Made by a program: the position numbers and the translations under genes. DNA of 64,000 nt from Triglochin maritima (Eukaryota; Streptophyta; Magnoliopsida; Alismatales; Juncaginaceae), in NCBI GenBank assembly GCA_963682175.1, contig OY821788.1, positions 10,930,001 to 10,994,000 of the forward strand, given 5' to 3'. Below the pieces are notes generated by a model. The model was given only the letters and a program-made list of their open reading frames with translations, was not told the origin of the DNA and ran no database searches. Shown in pieces: positions 21,039-33,041 of the stretch (its first letter is position 1; each line of letters opens with the position of its first letter).

Positions 21039-22406
21039 TGATGTGTTCATTTTAAATACCGCAAGTGCACGACGTCGGTGAAGACGTGGCAAATATGAGT
21101 CGTGTCCACGAGGAGGTGTGTCAACTTTGGTTCTTTAGAAATCGAGTGGGAAAAAGGGGAGAAGGAATTGATTACACTAATCTAAACTACGCTAAACTAG
21201 CACGAAACAATCAAAGAAGATGAAACCACGAGACGAAATAAAACTAAACTAAGTGACTAATAAAAGCAAGCTGGAAATCAGGAATGGAAACCCCTAAGGG
21301 GTGGAGTGTGTGTACACATGAAATAAGTGGTGATTAGTTCATTCAATAAAGCACAAGTGTAGGTAGTGTTGCTACGTATAATAAGTACCTCATGGCAAGA
21401 TCTATCATCCAAATCACTAACCTAAGTGATTAATATGAGCATGAAAAAGTTTGTTATTAAGAACCTAAATAAGCATGGAATGTACCTAAAGATTATGACA
21501 TAAACCATCAAGTTAAATATTCTCTTTAATTCAAACAAGCATACTTACATTTCTCACATACAACAACATATAGTATCCATTCCATATTACATGACATGTA
21601 TAAACATCAACTCCACCCCCAAAGGGGCATGAAACTACTCACAACTCATTAAACTACAAACTACATCGAGAAAAGGAAACATTCTAATTACTTCTACTAA
21701 GATAAAACAATATTAAGCTAAGCAATGAAGAATTAAAATAGAAGACAACATTAAATCAAACTTAAAAAATATATTTACATGACTCACATTACAAGTAGCA
21801 TTCTTCTCCACCTTGAGTTTTGATCCAAGGCTTTATCCAAGTAGAGAGAATGCCACCAAGCAATGGGTAAATACAAATGAGGAAGAGTTCTATATATAGT
21901 CATAGAAAAAGGTAACCGGGGACAGTCCCCGGTATAGGACTAAACGCATACTATAAATGGACATAGAACAACATAATCGAACACCCGACTAAACTATGAA
22001 TCATTTGGAGCAATTTGGACCGCCAATTGGCGGTCTGGATTAGTTGGATCGAGTCTGGATTTCGGTGGCTCGTTTCTGGATTGATTTCTTGATGTTTGAT
22101 GAACCTCATTGAGTTGTTGATGTTTGGGCTCGGATCTAATTGCCAAAATACTCCTCATGATGGTGTGGAGCTTCTTGATTTGCTCATTGGACCTTTTGGT
22201 TTACATCTGGGTCCTTCTCTCTTGCATCTCAGTCCATAAGTCTTGCAATTTAGTCTTTTTCTTTGCTTTTAAGTCTTTTTTGAGTTCTTTCTTCTCAAAC
22301 ATGTTTATTCCTGAAACTGAAACATAAAACTCATTATGTAGTATTGCTTAGGCTAAGAATAAAGGATATAAGACACAATTATTTGCATGATATGATGTCA
22401 ATTTAA
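21039..22406 (-). repeat. 3' LTR of C
   Basis: Plus strand begins TGATGTGTTC and ends GATGTCAATTTA (GATGTCAATCA in the 5' copy). It contains the perfect palindrome 22018-22035, TATA (minus) near 21886 and the CTAACCTAAGTGATTAATATG phrase shared with 29100. It is about 1.37 kb. Confidence 0.88.
22018..22035. promoter_or_regulatory. Perfect palindrome GACCGCCAATTGGCGGTC in C 3' LTR
   Basis: This 18-base perfect palindrome has a CCAAT box on each strand overlapping at its centre. On the minus strand it lies about 130 bases upstream of the TATA box at about 21886. Confidence 0.65.
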
Positions 22407-23976
22407 TACCCCCATACTTAACTTTTGCTAGTCCCGAGCAAAACCAAGAAAGGGAATAATTAAAGAAAGGAAAAGGCATACGTAAAATAGGGAAATCCTA
22501 ACTCACTTTCGTAGGAATCCCTGTTGCACATAGCACGTGCAACAAGCTGTTAAACCTCCTTGTCGCCAAGGAGGAGGAGTGTTGTCTCCTGAAAGTTTTC
22601 AGCGGATATACCCACAAAATCTGAACATTGATGCATTATTCAATCTAGCAACACGACTCGTTGGACTCATTTTCGTCGATCACTAGACACGGTAGTTCTA
22701 CGGGCCGACTCTATATGTATTCAGTCTACACACCTAGCCAAACGAATCATTCGTGCAAGTTAATTAAGGAGTTAAGTGAAAGACAAGGGTAACCTTAACA
22801 TCCTCAAGTGATACAAGGTGTAAAGTCCATTAACGTTCTTATTTGCTTTAATATTTCCTTTTTTGTTCTTTTTTTGTCTAGTTGGTGTTTGATTCTCCCA
22901 GGGTGAGGTTTCATTCATCATTGCCTATGAGGACTTACACTCTCTCGTACACCTTTCCCTAAATCTCCAGATAGGGCGATCCCTACCACCCGTGTAACGG
23001 GAGTTCGGTCGGTGCATCCCAAGTCAGGTGACTCGAAAGCACGAGGCACTAAGTCCTCAGACCTACTTTCCCGAGTGATAGGAGTCATAAGAGAAGAGAG
23101 AACACATACTCACTTATTGCTTATCTACACATGAACCAAAACCCCTACACTTAAGGTTTCACAACAATAGTTTAAGGGTCCTTGACTACGACAAACTTCC
23201 TTATACTAACAGACACAAATTATTTAACTCACTAGGTTCAGGGTGAACTTCTTTATTTATTTGAGTAATAAAACCCTATGATTACTCTCCCCCCGAGAGA
23301 AAACCAGGTTGCATCCTTATGACCATATAAGACCTAAAGCTGGTGTACTAGATATCCTAATGCATCATGTTCAAGTCAATTTTGGGATTTTCTTTGCCTC
23401 TCAACAGTTTTGCACATGCTAAACACATGCAAAACCCACAAAACATTTTATTTCGCAAACACATGAAGATTTTGAATCAAATGAAAATTTAAGGCACTAG
23501 GCAAGCAAAAGAAGACAAGTCACCCAAGGATCATGGCAAACAGATATATCGATATTAAATGCAGCACAATAACATGACCCTATTAATACAAACAAAACAA
23601 AAGGAGAAAGACTCGACTATGTACATACGTAAAACACCCCCTCTCCCACACTTCATGTATTGTCCTCAATGATTGTGAGCATGATACTATATGAATTTAT
23701 GCATGAAAAGGAAAAAATCTCACCAACGTGAAGCACAAACAGAAGTTCAAGGTTATGTTGATGGACACAAACCCGAATTCCCCTCAAAACCTGTGAAATA
23801 CTAAAGAATGGATACAAATACGTGAAAGAAATGGGGCCTAAATACACAAGGGTTGGACCCCGCAACAATCAATGCTCACTCATGAAGTCTTTCTCCTTTT
23901 TTTCTTTTTTTTTAAATAACTATGTACAAATATAAGTTGACATCTTCATTTGTCAAAAGGACATCAAATGGGAACC
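22407..23976 (-). other. Conserved non-coding 3' domain of Athila C
   Basis: It runs from the polypurine tract (plus CCCCCATACTTAA near 22409-22421) to the end of the ORF at 23977. It matches 45440-46913 in E and 59007-60621 in D over most of its length. Two adjacent stem-loops at 22971-23003 (arms ATAGGG/CCCTA and CCCGT/ACGGG) are shared with E. No protein is supported. Confidence 0.7.
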
Positions 23977-24876
23977 TCAAAACTGAGTCAATGCACTTGT
24001 AATGGGAACATGACACCATGCGGGGCCAAAATACTCATGCGTGGGCCCCTCACAAAGGGCACAAAATACAAGGAAAGGTACATGAATTAGACGCAAAGGC
24101 ATCTCATTGAAATGATCAAACTGAGAGAGCTCGAACCTCTCAAGAGTTTGGGAAAAATAGTGCAACAGAAGAAGAGTTTCCCCCGTTGTGGTACTAAAGT
24201 TACGATCGTCAATCCAAACTCTCCAACCAACAGGCTGGTGGCTCGGAACGAGGTCAAGAACCTCGTTATGCATGTCCGACTCAGCAGAAGAACAGAAAGT
24301 GGGTCTCTTACCCAAGGTATCCTCTAAGGAACTCCCAATACCCTCATTAGCAGTGTAGTTGTTTGATGCCCCATCATTTCCAAGATGATTAGGAACAATA
24401 GTGAGAGGCAAACTCTCATCAGGTCGTATGAAATTGAGGGTACTAGGCAGCTCTTTCTCCACCAAAAGTGAGTCCTTAAGAGGCACAACAATAAGATTAC
24501 GTGGCTCAAGGGCCATGAGACAAAAAGATAAGGCACAATCCTGTGTCGACTCATAATGAAGTTTGTTCATGTTATTGTCAATTGGAATTGAATCCTCCAC
24601 GAAGTGATAGTGAATTGAAACCTCAAGTCCCTCAGACTGACTAGGAGTTTGACTCCGCAAGAATGTGTTTTGAATTTGTGGATGTGGTGGTTGTTCGATA
24701 TCAGAAGATATATCCTTATGTTGACAAGAAAGGTTACCCTCCTCACGTTCACGTAATTGTTGTGTCAATTGACTCACTTGCATTGTCATATTTGATATGG
24801 ATTGTTGAGTGGTTCCCCTGAATGTAAGGAGAGTTTGTTTCAAGGAATTAGGTATGTGGTCAACTGTGAGGCTCAA
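23977..24876 (-). CDS. Unrecognised ORF of Athila C (gag tail plus novel extension)
   Basis: It has 299 codons. The first ~60 residues resemble the Athila gag tail that follows the zinc knuckle (MQVSQLTQQLREREEGNLSC). The remaining ~240 residues (with HYESTQDCALSFC, PLKDSLLVEKELPSTLNF, GNDGASNNYTANEGIGSSLEDTLGKRPTFCS, and FSQTLERFEL near the end) match no family I know. Element D encodes the same protein at 60622-61453 with substitutions. It occupies the place of pol. No protease DTG or DSG motif and no RT motif is visible. It may be a captured or de novo segment, and function is unknown. Confidence 0.55.
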   Translation of the reverse strand: MSLTVDHIPNSLKQTLLTFRGTTQQSISNMTMQVSQLTQQLREREEGNLSCQHKDISSDIEQPPHPQIQNTFLRSQTPSQSEGLEVSIHYHFVEDSIPIDNNMNKLHYESTQDCALSFCLMALEPRNLIVVPLKDSLLVEKELPSTLNFIRPDESLPLTIVPNHLGNDGASNNYTANEGIGSSLEDTLGKRPTFCSSAESDMHNEVLDLVPSHQPVGWRVWIDDRNFSTTTGETLLLLHYFSQTLERFELSQFDHFNEMPLRLIHVPFLVFCALCEGPTHEYFGPAWCHVPITSALTQF

Positions 24877-25099
24877 GTCAGAGCTTGGGAAATTTTGGGG
24901 TTGGGTGTTGATGGTCTAAGAATGAGTCCAATGATTGGGAGTAGGGTGTTGGTAGAATTCTTGGTATTTGGGAGGAGGATACAATGGTGGAAATGATGTA
25001 TACGAATTTGAATAAGAATTGTCTCCCCATGAATCCATCCCTCTCGGGTTGTACGCAGATGTGTAAAGGTCACATTGAGTATTTTGGGAAAAATTGTAC
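24877..25099 (-). pseudogene. Frame-shifted gag link between zinc knuckle and tail, C
   Basis: On the minus strand the MDSWGD, PPKYQEFYQHPT and NPQNFPSSDLSLT-like phrases correspond to D's 61544-61800. They fall in different frames here, so gag of C is broken between the zinc knuckle ORF and the 299-codon ORF. Confidence 0.5.
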
Positions 25100-25480
25100 T
25101 CATACAGGCTCTAGGGGAACATAAGGACATTTCCCGAAAACATGACCACTCAACCCACAATAGTCACACAACACAACTACAGGGGCTACCAGTGCACTCA
25201 TGTCATTGTCATCTACCACATGCATGAAAGAGGCCAAAGGTTCTTGTAATGTCTCAGTTTGTTGACCAACATATGATCTGACATACCTAGATGGTGGTCT
25301 AGCAGTCCGTGCCTCTGTCATATTACCCCAATTTGAAGATTGCTTAGTCACACAATTAAGATTCTCCCAACCATACAGGGTGTTTGTCTGAGCCACCCCA
25401 CGTTGCATGGTTCTGGAGTACCAGGGAGAATAGTCATGGTCCCAACAATAATATGGATGGTCACCTATGTAACCATCCAT
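25100..25480 (-). CDS. Gag nucleocapsid-like ORF with CCHC zinc knuckle, Athila C
   Basis: It has 126 codons from ATG 25480 (MDGYIGDHPYYCWDHD). It ends soon after CDYCGLSGHVFGKC, a C-x2-C-x4-H-x4-C knuckle followed by PYVP, as in Athila gag. The large capsid (Retrotrans_gag) domain is missing, so only the RNA-binding C-terminal half is coded. D has the same start and motif (62143). The stop after PLEPV lies where D reads on, probably a nonsense change. Confidence 0.7.
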   Translation of the reverse strand: MDGYIGDHPYYCWDHDYSPWYSRTMQRGVAQTNTLYGWENLNCVTKQSSNWGNMTEARTARPPSRYVRSYVGQQTETLQEPLASFMHVVDDNDMSALVAPVVVLCDYCGLSGHVFGKCPYVPLEPV

Positions 25481-25789
25481 CTTGACAAAGAACTCTCGAG
25501 TCGACCACTCTCACCACCACAGCCCAATCTTGCAAAAAGTGCTCGACTCGACCCCAAAATGCTAACAAATAGTGTAAAAGGGAGGAGACTAGAACGTAGA
25601 GGAAGGTGAGAAGATGATGACTCAGAGGAGAATGGAAGAATCCCTAAAAACTGGCATGGGTAGAGGGTAGAAGCCTAGTCTAGCAAACACGGCTTAAGCA
25701 GCCTACGGTCACTATAGGTACTTATAGCTAGACGACGCCTAACTGTGAGGTTACATGACCTCAACACGCCTTACCTCGCTACGATGAAG
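25481..25789 (-). other. Leader of C, 3' part (left of solo LTR)
   Basis: This non-coding sequence is shared with D's leader (TCGAGTCGACCACTCTCACCACCA, GCCTACGGTCAC/ACGACGCCTA phrases). TGAAG at 25785-25789 is the left target duplication of the solo LTR. Confidence 0.65.
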
Positions 25790-26973
25790 TGAAAGGAATG
25801 TGTTTTAAAAGTTTTACTTTTATATGTCAATTATTATGAATTGGATGTGCAAACATTTTGTTGCTTGATTATGGTATTCGTCTTTTGGAAGTGTTAAGAA
25901 AGAGTTGCTTGGTCCTTAACCATATAGCTCTAAAAGATAATGGTTTACATAAATCAAAAGTTATTCACAATCATGGTAATTGATATGGAATATTAATTAC
26001 TGAGATAAGATTGTCGTGTTGGTTATCGATTGTTGTAGCTCTACAAATAATTGACGACACGAGTATATGAAAGAGAAAAATGGTTACTTTTATATATTGA
26101 AAAGACCTAACAAGTAAAATATTATGGAATTTGTGTTTCGTGTCATAAATATTTACTGTGTCTTGGATCCTAAGATATGAGACATATCTTTTCACTCAAC
26201 AAGTGCTTAATTTGATTATTGTCAAAAGCTATCAATGAGTATAGTGAAAAAGGCAATAGTTGGTTAAACATGACTTGTGCTGGAAAAGATAGCTAGTCAA
26301 ACAATTATCATTGCCCCTCTTAATTGAGTGATGATATTAGTGGGCCCATTGATAGAGAAAAATTATAATGTGCACAATGTAACTTGAGTTAAGTTACATA
26401 GTTATAATTAGCTTAAAGAGATCAAGAAATGAATATAATACAAAGGTGACACATTTCTACTTTGTATATATTCTTAATATCATGAGGCAAGGGACGGACA
26501 CAAGTGGTGCACTTACATCCACTTACATCACTAAATGGATCATGTTTAGTTCGAGTGGAACAAAGACATCTATGCTAATTGGGTAATTATAATGTGTAGC
26601 TAGATACTGCTTATAGTTTGAGATATTAAGTGTTTAATATCGCTGCTAATTTAGCTTAGATCCTCCTATAAGTCACACCACAAAACTGGGAAACAAGAAG
26701 CTTGATTTTAAGTTCACATGATGTGATGGGTTTTCATGTGAAAATGGACACATGTGGTGAATCAATATGTTATGAGAATTGACATAATTAGATTCATTAA
26801 TAAATTCATATGAGGTGTATATATTATGGGGTGTAATAATTTAATATTATATAGGATAATATATTACATAAGATATGAATTTGCTATAAACCCCAAAAGA
26901 TCAAATTTTTTTGGAGATAAATCCAAAATTTGACAAAGGCAAAATCGGGATCAAAATAGTAAACCGTTTTGGG

Positions 26974-27332
26974 TTCGGTCGACCAAGGTGTCTTAAGGAA
27001 CGGTCAACCGAACAAGGGTCGGATAAAGCAAATGATTGACCGAAAATGTCTGGAGTGCCTGGGCAATTGGATTCGGTCAACCGGGCTTAATCGGTCAACC
27101 GAGAGAAAATATCCAGGAGCTATCTTGGGATATTTGCGGTAGACCGAATGTGATGGTCCTCCGAAGAAGATTCGCCAGGAGAAATTTTGGTGGGCCAACG
27201 GTCGACCGAAGCAAGACACGGATTGTCTGAATTTTTCTAGAGAATTTTTCTCATGGATGTTCGGTCGATCGTCTAGCTCACGGTCAACCGAATGGTTCGG
27301 TCAACCGAGAAGAATTCTCGGTTCACCGAACA
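26974..27332. promoter_or_regulatory. GGTCGACC/GGTCAACC palindrome array in solo copia LTR
   Basis: About ten sites lie in ~360 bases (CGGTCGACC, CGGTCAACCG, ACGGTCGACCGAA, CGGTTCACCGAA), 180-530 bases upstream of the TATA box. The set is the same as in the G LTRs. Confidence 0.7.
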
Positions 27333-27507
27333 ACACAATTTTTGCCTGAATTATTAAGAGAATAATTAGATCATGGGTAGGATTAATTCCAGATTTGATC
27401 AAACGTTTTTTAGGATGCTTATGTAGAAATTTGGGATTAATTTTAGGAGAGACTAAGCAAGAGATCATGACTAGAGAATAGTTCTTGATAAGGATGTTTT
27501 GGGAGCC

Positions 27508-27515
27508 TATAAAAG
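27508..27515 (+). promoter_or_regulatory. TATA box of solo copia LTR
   Basis: TATAAAAG after GGGAGCC fixes LTR orientation as plus. Same box on the minus strand near 48221 and 55869 in G. Confidence 0.65.
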
Positions 27516-27964
27516 GACCCCTCATCCTACTTTTTTATGTTAATGCAAAAAAATTCTCTCTCATTAATCACTCACTTAATCACCATGAAAATCTCTTAAT
27601 TGTTTTATGTTTTGGAGATAGAAATCTTAGGAGCTTAAAGAGGGGTTATTAGCTATATTCTAAGCTTAATTAGAGATTGATTGGCTAGCTTCTTTCTCTC
27701 TAATCTTGTTTGGAGTTTGGTGAACACTTGGAGGCGAATCGGCGGGCGATTCGACGAGCAACGGAACTCCGGATCTTCTGAAAGGTTTTAGAGAACCTTT
27801 GGGTATGATCCTCTCTCTTTTGTTTATTTTAATATGTGTAGGAATGCATGATATTAGAATAAACATATACATGTACATAAAATCAATGAAAATATAAAAT
27901 CGATCTTGTATGTTTGTATTAAAAATTTATAATATATACATACATAGGTACACAAAATCCTACA

Positions 27965-28719
27965 CGAATACCACAGAGCCCAGCAAGTGAGCCAAGATTC
28001 GAAGATCTCGTGGGCGACGCCAATCGGGCCATGACAGTCGTGACCGAATCACTCTCTTAATGCACCCGAGTCCTAGGGCCAATGTATATTTTCTTTTAGA
28101 TTAAGGCTTTACTTGAGTGTGCTTTTTGGGGCTAAGGGAGGGGTGATGAAATCCCCCACCTTATCTTTGAAGGCTATAGGTGATACCCCTTAAAGATGTT
28201 TTGAAATCTTAGGCTAGCAAGCAACTCACCAAACAAGCACTCACATCTCTTGTTACAATGCACCTTACTAGCTAATGCATGCTCTAACCATGCATAAATG
28301 AGAGAACGGGTGCACGTAGCTCACACCAGCAATCGACAACAGGAATTTAAAGCAAATAAAAGACAATGTGCATGCGAAGTCTACAAGTGATGCATGACAT
28401 AGATGACAATTAGTCAAATCTTTTGCTTCGAGTTTTATGGTCTAAGTTGTTTTAAGAAGGGGAATTGATTGATTTGGGAGCAAACTACAGGTCACAACAT
28501 GACAGATTGAGCTCCCAGACACCTAGATTGAAAGCAAAACAACCACAAGATAATTTGGATCAAGATCAGCTAACCGGGCCGCTGATTGACGGTCCAAGGG
28601 CTGATCTCTGCTCAAAATTTCTCCTGGTGTATCCCCTTGATGCTTCAACGACCCTGAAACAAAAATACAAAAGATTAAACTCACTCGAATCGTCCAAACT
28701 AGAGTCTGGACAGAACACC
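27965..28719 (-). other. Leader of C, 5' part (right of solo LTR)
   Basis: It is non-coding and resumes the leader exactly where 25789 left off (ACCACAGAGCCCAGCAAGTGA). A GGCCGCTGATTGACGGTC motif at about 28578-28595 is a degenerate form of the Athila LTR palindrome, here in the leader; D has two such sites at 63084-63122. Confidence 0.65.
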
Positions 28720-28737
28720 TCCCCGGTAACGACACCA
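28720..28737 (-). other. Decayed tRNA-Asp primer site of C
   Basis: Minus strand TGGTGTCGTTACCGGGGA is three changes from the tRNA-Asp complement. It lies five to six bases from the LTR end. Confidence 0.85.
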
Positions 28738-28742
28738 AAACT

Positions 28743-30106
28743 TAATGTGTTTGTTTTAATACCGCAACTGCACGGCATCAGTGAAGATGTGGCAAATACG
28801 GGTCGTGTCCAGGAGGAGGTGTGTCAACTTTGGTTCTTTAGAAATCGAGTGGGAAAAAAGGGGAGAAGGAATTGATTACACTAATCTAAACTACGCTAAA
28901 CTAGCACGAAACAATCAAAGAAGATGAAACCATGAGATGAAATAAAACTAAACTAAGTGACTAATAAAAGCAAGCTGGAAATCAAGAATGGAAACCCCTC
29001 GGAGTACTAGTGTGTGTACACATGAAATAAGTGGTGATTAATGCATTCGATAAAGCACAAGTGTAGGTAGTGTTGCTACGTATATTAAGTACCTCATGGC
29101 AAGATCTATCATCAAAATCACTAACCTAAGTGATTAATATGAGCATGAAAAAGTTTGTTATTAAGAACCTAAATAAGCATGGAATGTACCTAAAAATTAG
29201 GGCAGAAACCATCAAGTTAAATATTCTCTTTAATTCAAATAAGCATACTTACATTTCTCACATACAACAACATATAGCTTTCATTCCATACTACATGACA
29301 TGTATAAACATCAACTCCACTCCCAAAGGGGGATGAAACTACTCACAACTCATTAAACTACAAACTACATCAAGAAAAGGAAACATTCTAATTACTTCTA
29401 CTAAAATAAAACAATATTAAGCTAAGCAAGGAAGAATTAAAAGAGAAGACAACATTAAAACAAACTTAAAAAATATTTTATTTACATGACTCACATTACA
29501 AGCAGCATTCTTCTCCACCTTGAGTTTTGCTCCAAGGCTTACTCCAAGTAGCACCAAGCAATGGGTAAATACAAATGAGGAGGAAGAGTTCTATTTATAG
29601 TCATAGAAAAAGGTAACCGGGGACAATCCCCCGGTATGAGACTAAACGCTTACTATAAATGGACATAAAACAACATAATCGAACATCCGACTAAACCATG
29701 AATCGTTTGGAGCAATTTGGACCGCCAATCGGCGGTCATGATTAGTTGGATCGAGTCTGGATTTCGGTGGCTCGTTTTCGGATTGATTTCTTGATGTTTG
29801 ATGAACCTGATTTAGTTGTTGATGTTTGGGCTCGGATCTAATTGCCAAAATACTCCTCATGATGGTGTGGAGCTTCTTGATTTGCTCATTGGACGTTTTG
29901 GTTTACATCTGGGTCCTTCTCTCTTGCATCTCAGTCCATAAGTCTTGCAATTTAGTCTTTTTCCTTGCTTTTAAGTCCTTTTTGAGTCTCTTCTTCTCAA
30001 ACATGTTTATTCTTGAAACTTAAACGTAAAACTTGTTATATAGCATTGCTTAGGCTAAGAATAAAGGATATAAGACACAATTATATGCATGATATGATGT
30101 CAATCA
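28743..30106 (-). repeat. 5' LTR of C
   Basis: It begins TAATGTGTTTG (plus) and ends GATGTCAATCA, about 1.36 kb. It is colinear with 21039-22406 and differs by scattered substitutions (for example palindrome 29720-29737, GACCGCCAATCGGCGGTC). The minus-strand TATA is near 29590. Confidence 0.88.
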
Positions 30107-30111
30107 CATAT

Positions 30112-30615
30112 CATCTTTTCCAGCACAAGTAATGTATAGCCAACTAATACCTTTATCAATATACTCATTGATAGCTTTTGACAATAATTAAATCATACAC
30201 TCCTTATGTGAAAAGATATAGGTCTCATATCTTAGGATTCAAACACACATGGAAACATTAATGACACAAACATAATTCCAAAATGTTTCATTTGTTAGGT
30301 CAATTCAATATATGAAAGAAACATTTTCCATTTCATATACTCATGTTGTTAAATATTTGTAGAGCTACAATCTTTCTCTTAACCAACATGACAATCTTAT
30401 CTCGATCATTAATGTTCCATGTTAACCACCAAGATTGTGAATTACTTTTGATTTATGTAAACCACTATCTTTTAGAGCTCTACGATTAAGGATCAAGAGC
30501 ATCTTCCTTAACACTTCCAAAAGACGAATACATTAATCAAGAAACAAAATGTTCTCACATCCAATTCATAATAATTGACATATAAAAGTAAAACTTTTAG
30601 AACACATTCCTTTCA
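30112..30615 (-). repeat. 3' LTR of F, right segment
   Basis: The F LTR resumes after the CATAT duplication with the CATCTTTTCCAGCACAAGT phrase and ends CATTCCTTTCA at 30615 (LTR start on the minus strand). It is followed by the polypurine-like GATAACAAGTGGGA on the minus strand. Confidence 0.85.
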
Positions 30616-30708
30616 ATATCCCACTTGTTATCAAAGTTTTCTCCCACATACATTCTCACTGTATAAAAGAATAATAACTAGTGTAACCCTTTCGAATCAC
30701 TCATCAAG

Positions 30709-31008
30709 TCACTCCACATGGCTCTTCAGACCCATGGACTCTAAATGCATTTTGCCTATGGCTTGAGATAAGAGTTTGGTGAATGGATCAGTTGTATTGT
30801 TGTTCGTGTCCACCCGTAATAAATTTATTTTGCCTTTGTCGATGTAGTCACGTGTGACAAAATACATGCGATCCATGTATTTCACCTTGTGATGTGATAT
30901 AGGATCCTTGATTTGCGAGATAGATGCACTATTGTCGCAAAATAACTTTATGGGTCCCTCGCTCGAGAGAACTACTCCACGCTCTTCAAGGAACTTCTTC
31001 ATCCACAC
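30709..31008 (-). pseudogene. Copia RNase H C-terminal part (F)
   Basis: It reads MWMKKFLEERGVV...LFCDNSASISQIKDPISHHKVKYMD...DPFTKLLSQAIGKMHLESMGL, the standard end of copia pol, with the CDN and ADIFTK-type motifs. The upstream TEAEY region is missing: the frame before it stops at 31025 and this one restarts at 31008, a deletion through the RNase H first half. The normal stop lies 94 bases from the LTR. Confidence 0.85.
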
Positions 31009-31024
31009 TCCTTCCGTGCTCGCT

Positions 31025-31411
31025 TCAGCAACAACTACGCCAACTCACGGCTCCACGATACAGAAGGAAGACATATCCTGATTGCGACCTCCTCTCGTCG
31101 AGATCACTCGTGAAACTCTCATCTGAATAGCCATCGGCTACTAGCTCCCTTTGTCCTACATAAACAAGAAACTTATCTTTGGTCCGGTCAAGGTACCTCA
31201 CAATATTCTTGTTTGCGGTCCAATGAATAGGACCTGCGTTGGATTGGTGATGACTTGTCACGGTTAAAGCATACGAGACATCGGGTCTTGTGCAAGTCAT
31301 CGTGTACATGATTGATCCTATTGCTGAAGCATAAGGTATATCTTTCATGTACTCTAAGTCTTTAAATGATTCTGCATGTTGAGACTTCTTGAGTTGCACA
31401 CCCATACTCAT
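31025..31411 (-). pseudogene. Copia RT C-terminus and connection domain (F)
   Basis: It reads MKDIPYASAIGSIMYTMTCTRPDVSYALTV, RYLDRTKDKFLVY and GYVFLLYRGAVSW. These are the usual RT-RNase H link of copia. It ends in a stop right after the deletion joint. It is separated from the RT ORF by a stop at 31412. Confidence 0.88.
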
Positions 31412-32068
31412 TCACACATTGCCCTTTTTGGAGTTCTTCATACGGATCCTTTCCAAGACCTTGTCAATGTATGTACGTTGACTTAGGCCAATGAGTCTAC
31501 GTGATCTATCTCTATATATATTAATTCCCAAGATGTATTGAGCCTCACCCATGTCTTTCATTGAAAATGCAGATTTCAATGAACTTCTCGTTTTCTCTAG
31601 CAAAGGTATATGATTTCCCAAGAGGAGCATGTCATCGACATATAAGATCAGAAATACTATGTGGCCCCCACTAACCTTCTTGTATATACAAGACTCTTCC
31701 TTACTTTGGATGAAGTGAATCTTTTTCACTTCCTCGTCAAAGCGTTTGTTCCAACTCCTTGATGCTTGCTTCAATCCATAAATGGATCGTTGAAGCTTGC
31801 ATATTTTCTCACTATTCTTTGGATCTTCAAAACCTTGAGGTTGTACCATGTACACATCATCCTCCAAGTTCCCATTATGGAACGTTATTTTGACATCCAT
31901 TTGCCATATTTCATAATCATGAAATGCGGCAATATAGAGCATAATCCGAATAGACTTGAACATGCCAACCGGTGAAAAAGTTTCATTATAATCAAGTCCT
32001 TCAATTTGAGTGAAATCTTTTGCTACAAGCCTGGCTTTGTAGGTTGTCAAGTTCCCATCCATGTCCAT
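31412..32068 (-). pseudogene. Copia reverse transcriptase (F)
   Basis: From GNLTTYKARLVAKDFTQIEGLDYNETFSPV through QMDVKITFHNGNL, YMVQPQGF, SIYGLKQASRSWN to LILYVDDMLLLG. This contains RT blocks with the catalytic YVDD. The MDVKTAFLNG block is altered to MDVKITFHNG but keeps the catalytic Asp. The frame is open for 218 codons, but gag, protease and most of integrase upstream are missing. Confidence 0.9.
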
Positions 32069-32157
32069 CTTCCTCTTAAAGACTTATTTGTTTTGAACGG
32101 CTTTCTTTCCTTGAGGAAGGTCATCCAAGTTCCATACTTGATTGTCATACATGGATT

Positions 32158-32398
32158 TTATTTTGGATTCCATGGCTTTAACCGTAGTTTGGAATCGTCT
32201 CTTTCCATTGCTTCTTGAAAGGTCGAGGGATCATCGGTATCAAGTACCATGATTTCATGAAGTCCCAAATACATATCGGGTTTCTTCCTTTCCCTCGTTG
32301 ACCTTCTATGTTCTTTTGGTTCCACGTGGACTTCTTGAACTTCTTCCACAATTTTTTGCGAAATTTCTTGAACATTATTTAGTGTGTAAGTCGTAGCT
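32158..32398 (-). pseudogene. Integrase C-terminal tail to RT linker, truncated (F)
   Basis: STRERKKPDMYLGLHEIMVLDTDDPSTFQEAME matches G at 51254-52084. Compared with G, about 440 bases (51550-51990) are lost at about 32372, and the integrase sequence then ends at 32398, where leader-like DNA begins. A frame break near 32080-32160 separates it from RT. Confidence 0.8.
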
Positions 32399-33041
32399 TC
32401 TAGTGCAAGTCCTATGTAAAAATATAAACATGCATCTCACAATTTCGAAAATTGTCTAGTGCAAGTCCTATGTAAAATCCTCTCATATGCATGCATATAC
32501 ATTGACATAGATAATTGGCTTTTACATACATAAGCTCAGGTAATTGAATAATAACAATAACAAAATACAAATCATTCATTCACACATGGCTTCGTCGGAA
32601 CATACAAACTCACTTGTTCCTGCAACGGAGAACTAGGGCAACGCATGTTAATCAAACAATTATAAAATCATTTGAATTCCATTAAAAATAATTTATGCAT
32701 CCAAAGTTCAAAATATAAATCATTTAAACCGTAGTATATTTAAATTTCTACAAGAAAAACTTTTAAATAAACTTATTTGTCTCTTTCATTTTGTCGATTC
32801 CTTGTCAAATTATCATTTAATTAAAAACAAAAATTTTACGTACTAGACATAAATCTAAATCTTAATTCTAACAATCATATGACATGTTTTAAATATTTAA
32901 AACTATTGAAAGAATTAATTAGAAGTATATCAACAAAACTGTCAGAAAAACTTGGAAAGACGTTAAACATGAATTGTTTTGATAGAAGATGACAAACTAA
33001 AATTAATTATATAGTCTAATCATTGAAAATATGAACCTAAT
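32399..33041 (-). other. Copia leader fragment of B joined to integrase
   Basis: It corresponds to G's leader 54765-55403 (TAGTGCAAGTCC, CATACAAACTCAC, ATCATTTAATTAAAA phrases). The joint to integrase is at TCTAGTGCA, which exists in both parents. A 23-base repeat (32399-32421 and 32455-32477) flanks a 33-base segment at the joint. No ORF. Confidence 0.75.

Larger units (their letters stand above)
25790..27964 (+). mobile_element. Solo copia LTR inserted in the leader of C
   Basis: TGAAAGGAATGTG...AAATCCTACA, 2175 bp, is the same family as the F and G LTRs but in plus orientation. The flanks TGAAG (left) and CGAAT (right) are each two changes from CGAGG at the same place in D's leader, so they are decayed copies of one 5-bp duplication. 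It has a U3 palindrome array, TATAAAAG and a U5, but no internal domain. It is the deepest level of the nest: E > F > C > solo LTR. Confidence 0.85.
21039..30106 (-). mobile_element. Non-autonomous Athila-type element C
   Basis: It is inserted in F's 3' LTR with target duplication CATAA (21034-21038) / CATAT (30107-30111). In minus orientation: 5' LTR 28743-30106, decayed tRNA-Asp site 28720-28737, leader, gag zinc-knuckle ORF, an unrecognised ORF where pol should be, a conserved non-coding 3' domain, 3' LTR 21039-22406. It is about 9.07 kb, of which 2.18 kb is a nested solo copia LTR. There is no protease, RT or integrase. Element D is a second copy of the same design. Confidence 0.88.

Noticed and set aside
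28465..28875. 136-codon plus-strand ORF at the C leader/LTR boundary
   Set aside because: It spans the primer site and LTR end of a minus-strand element; no protein family seen.
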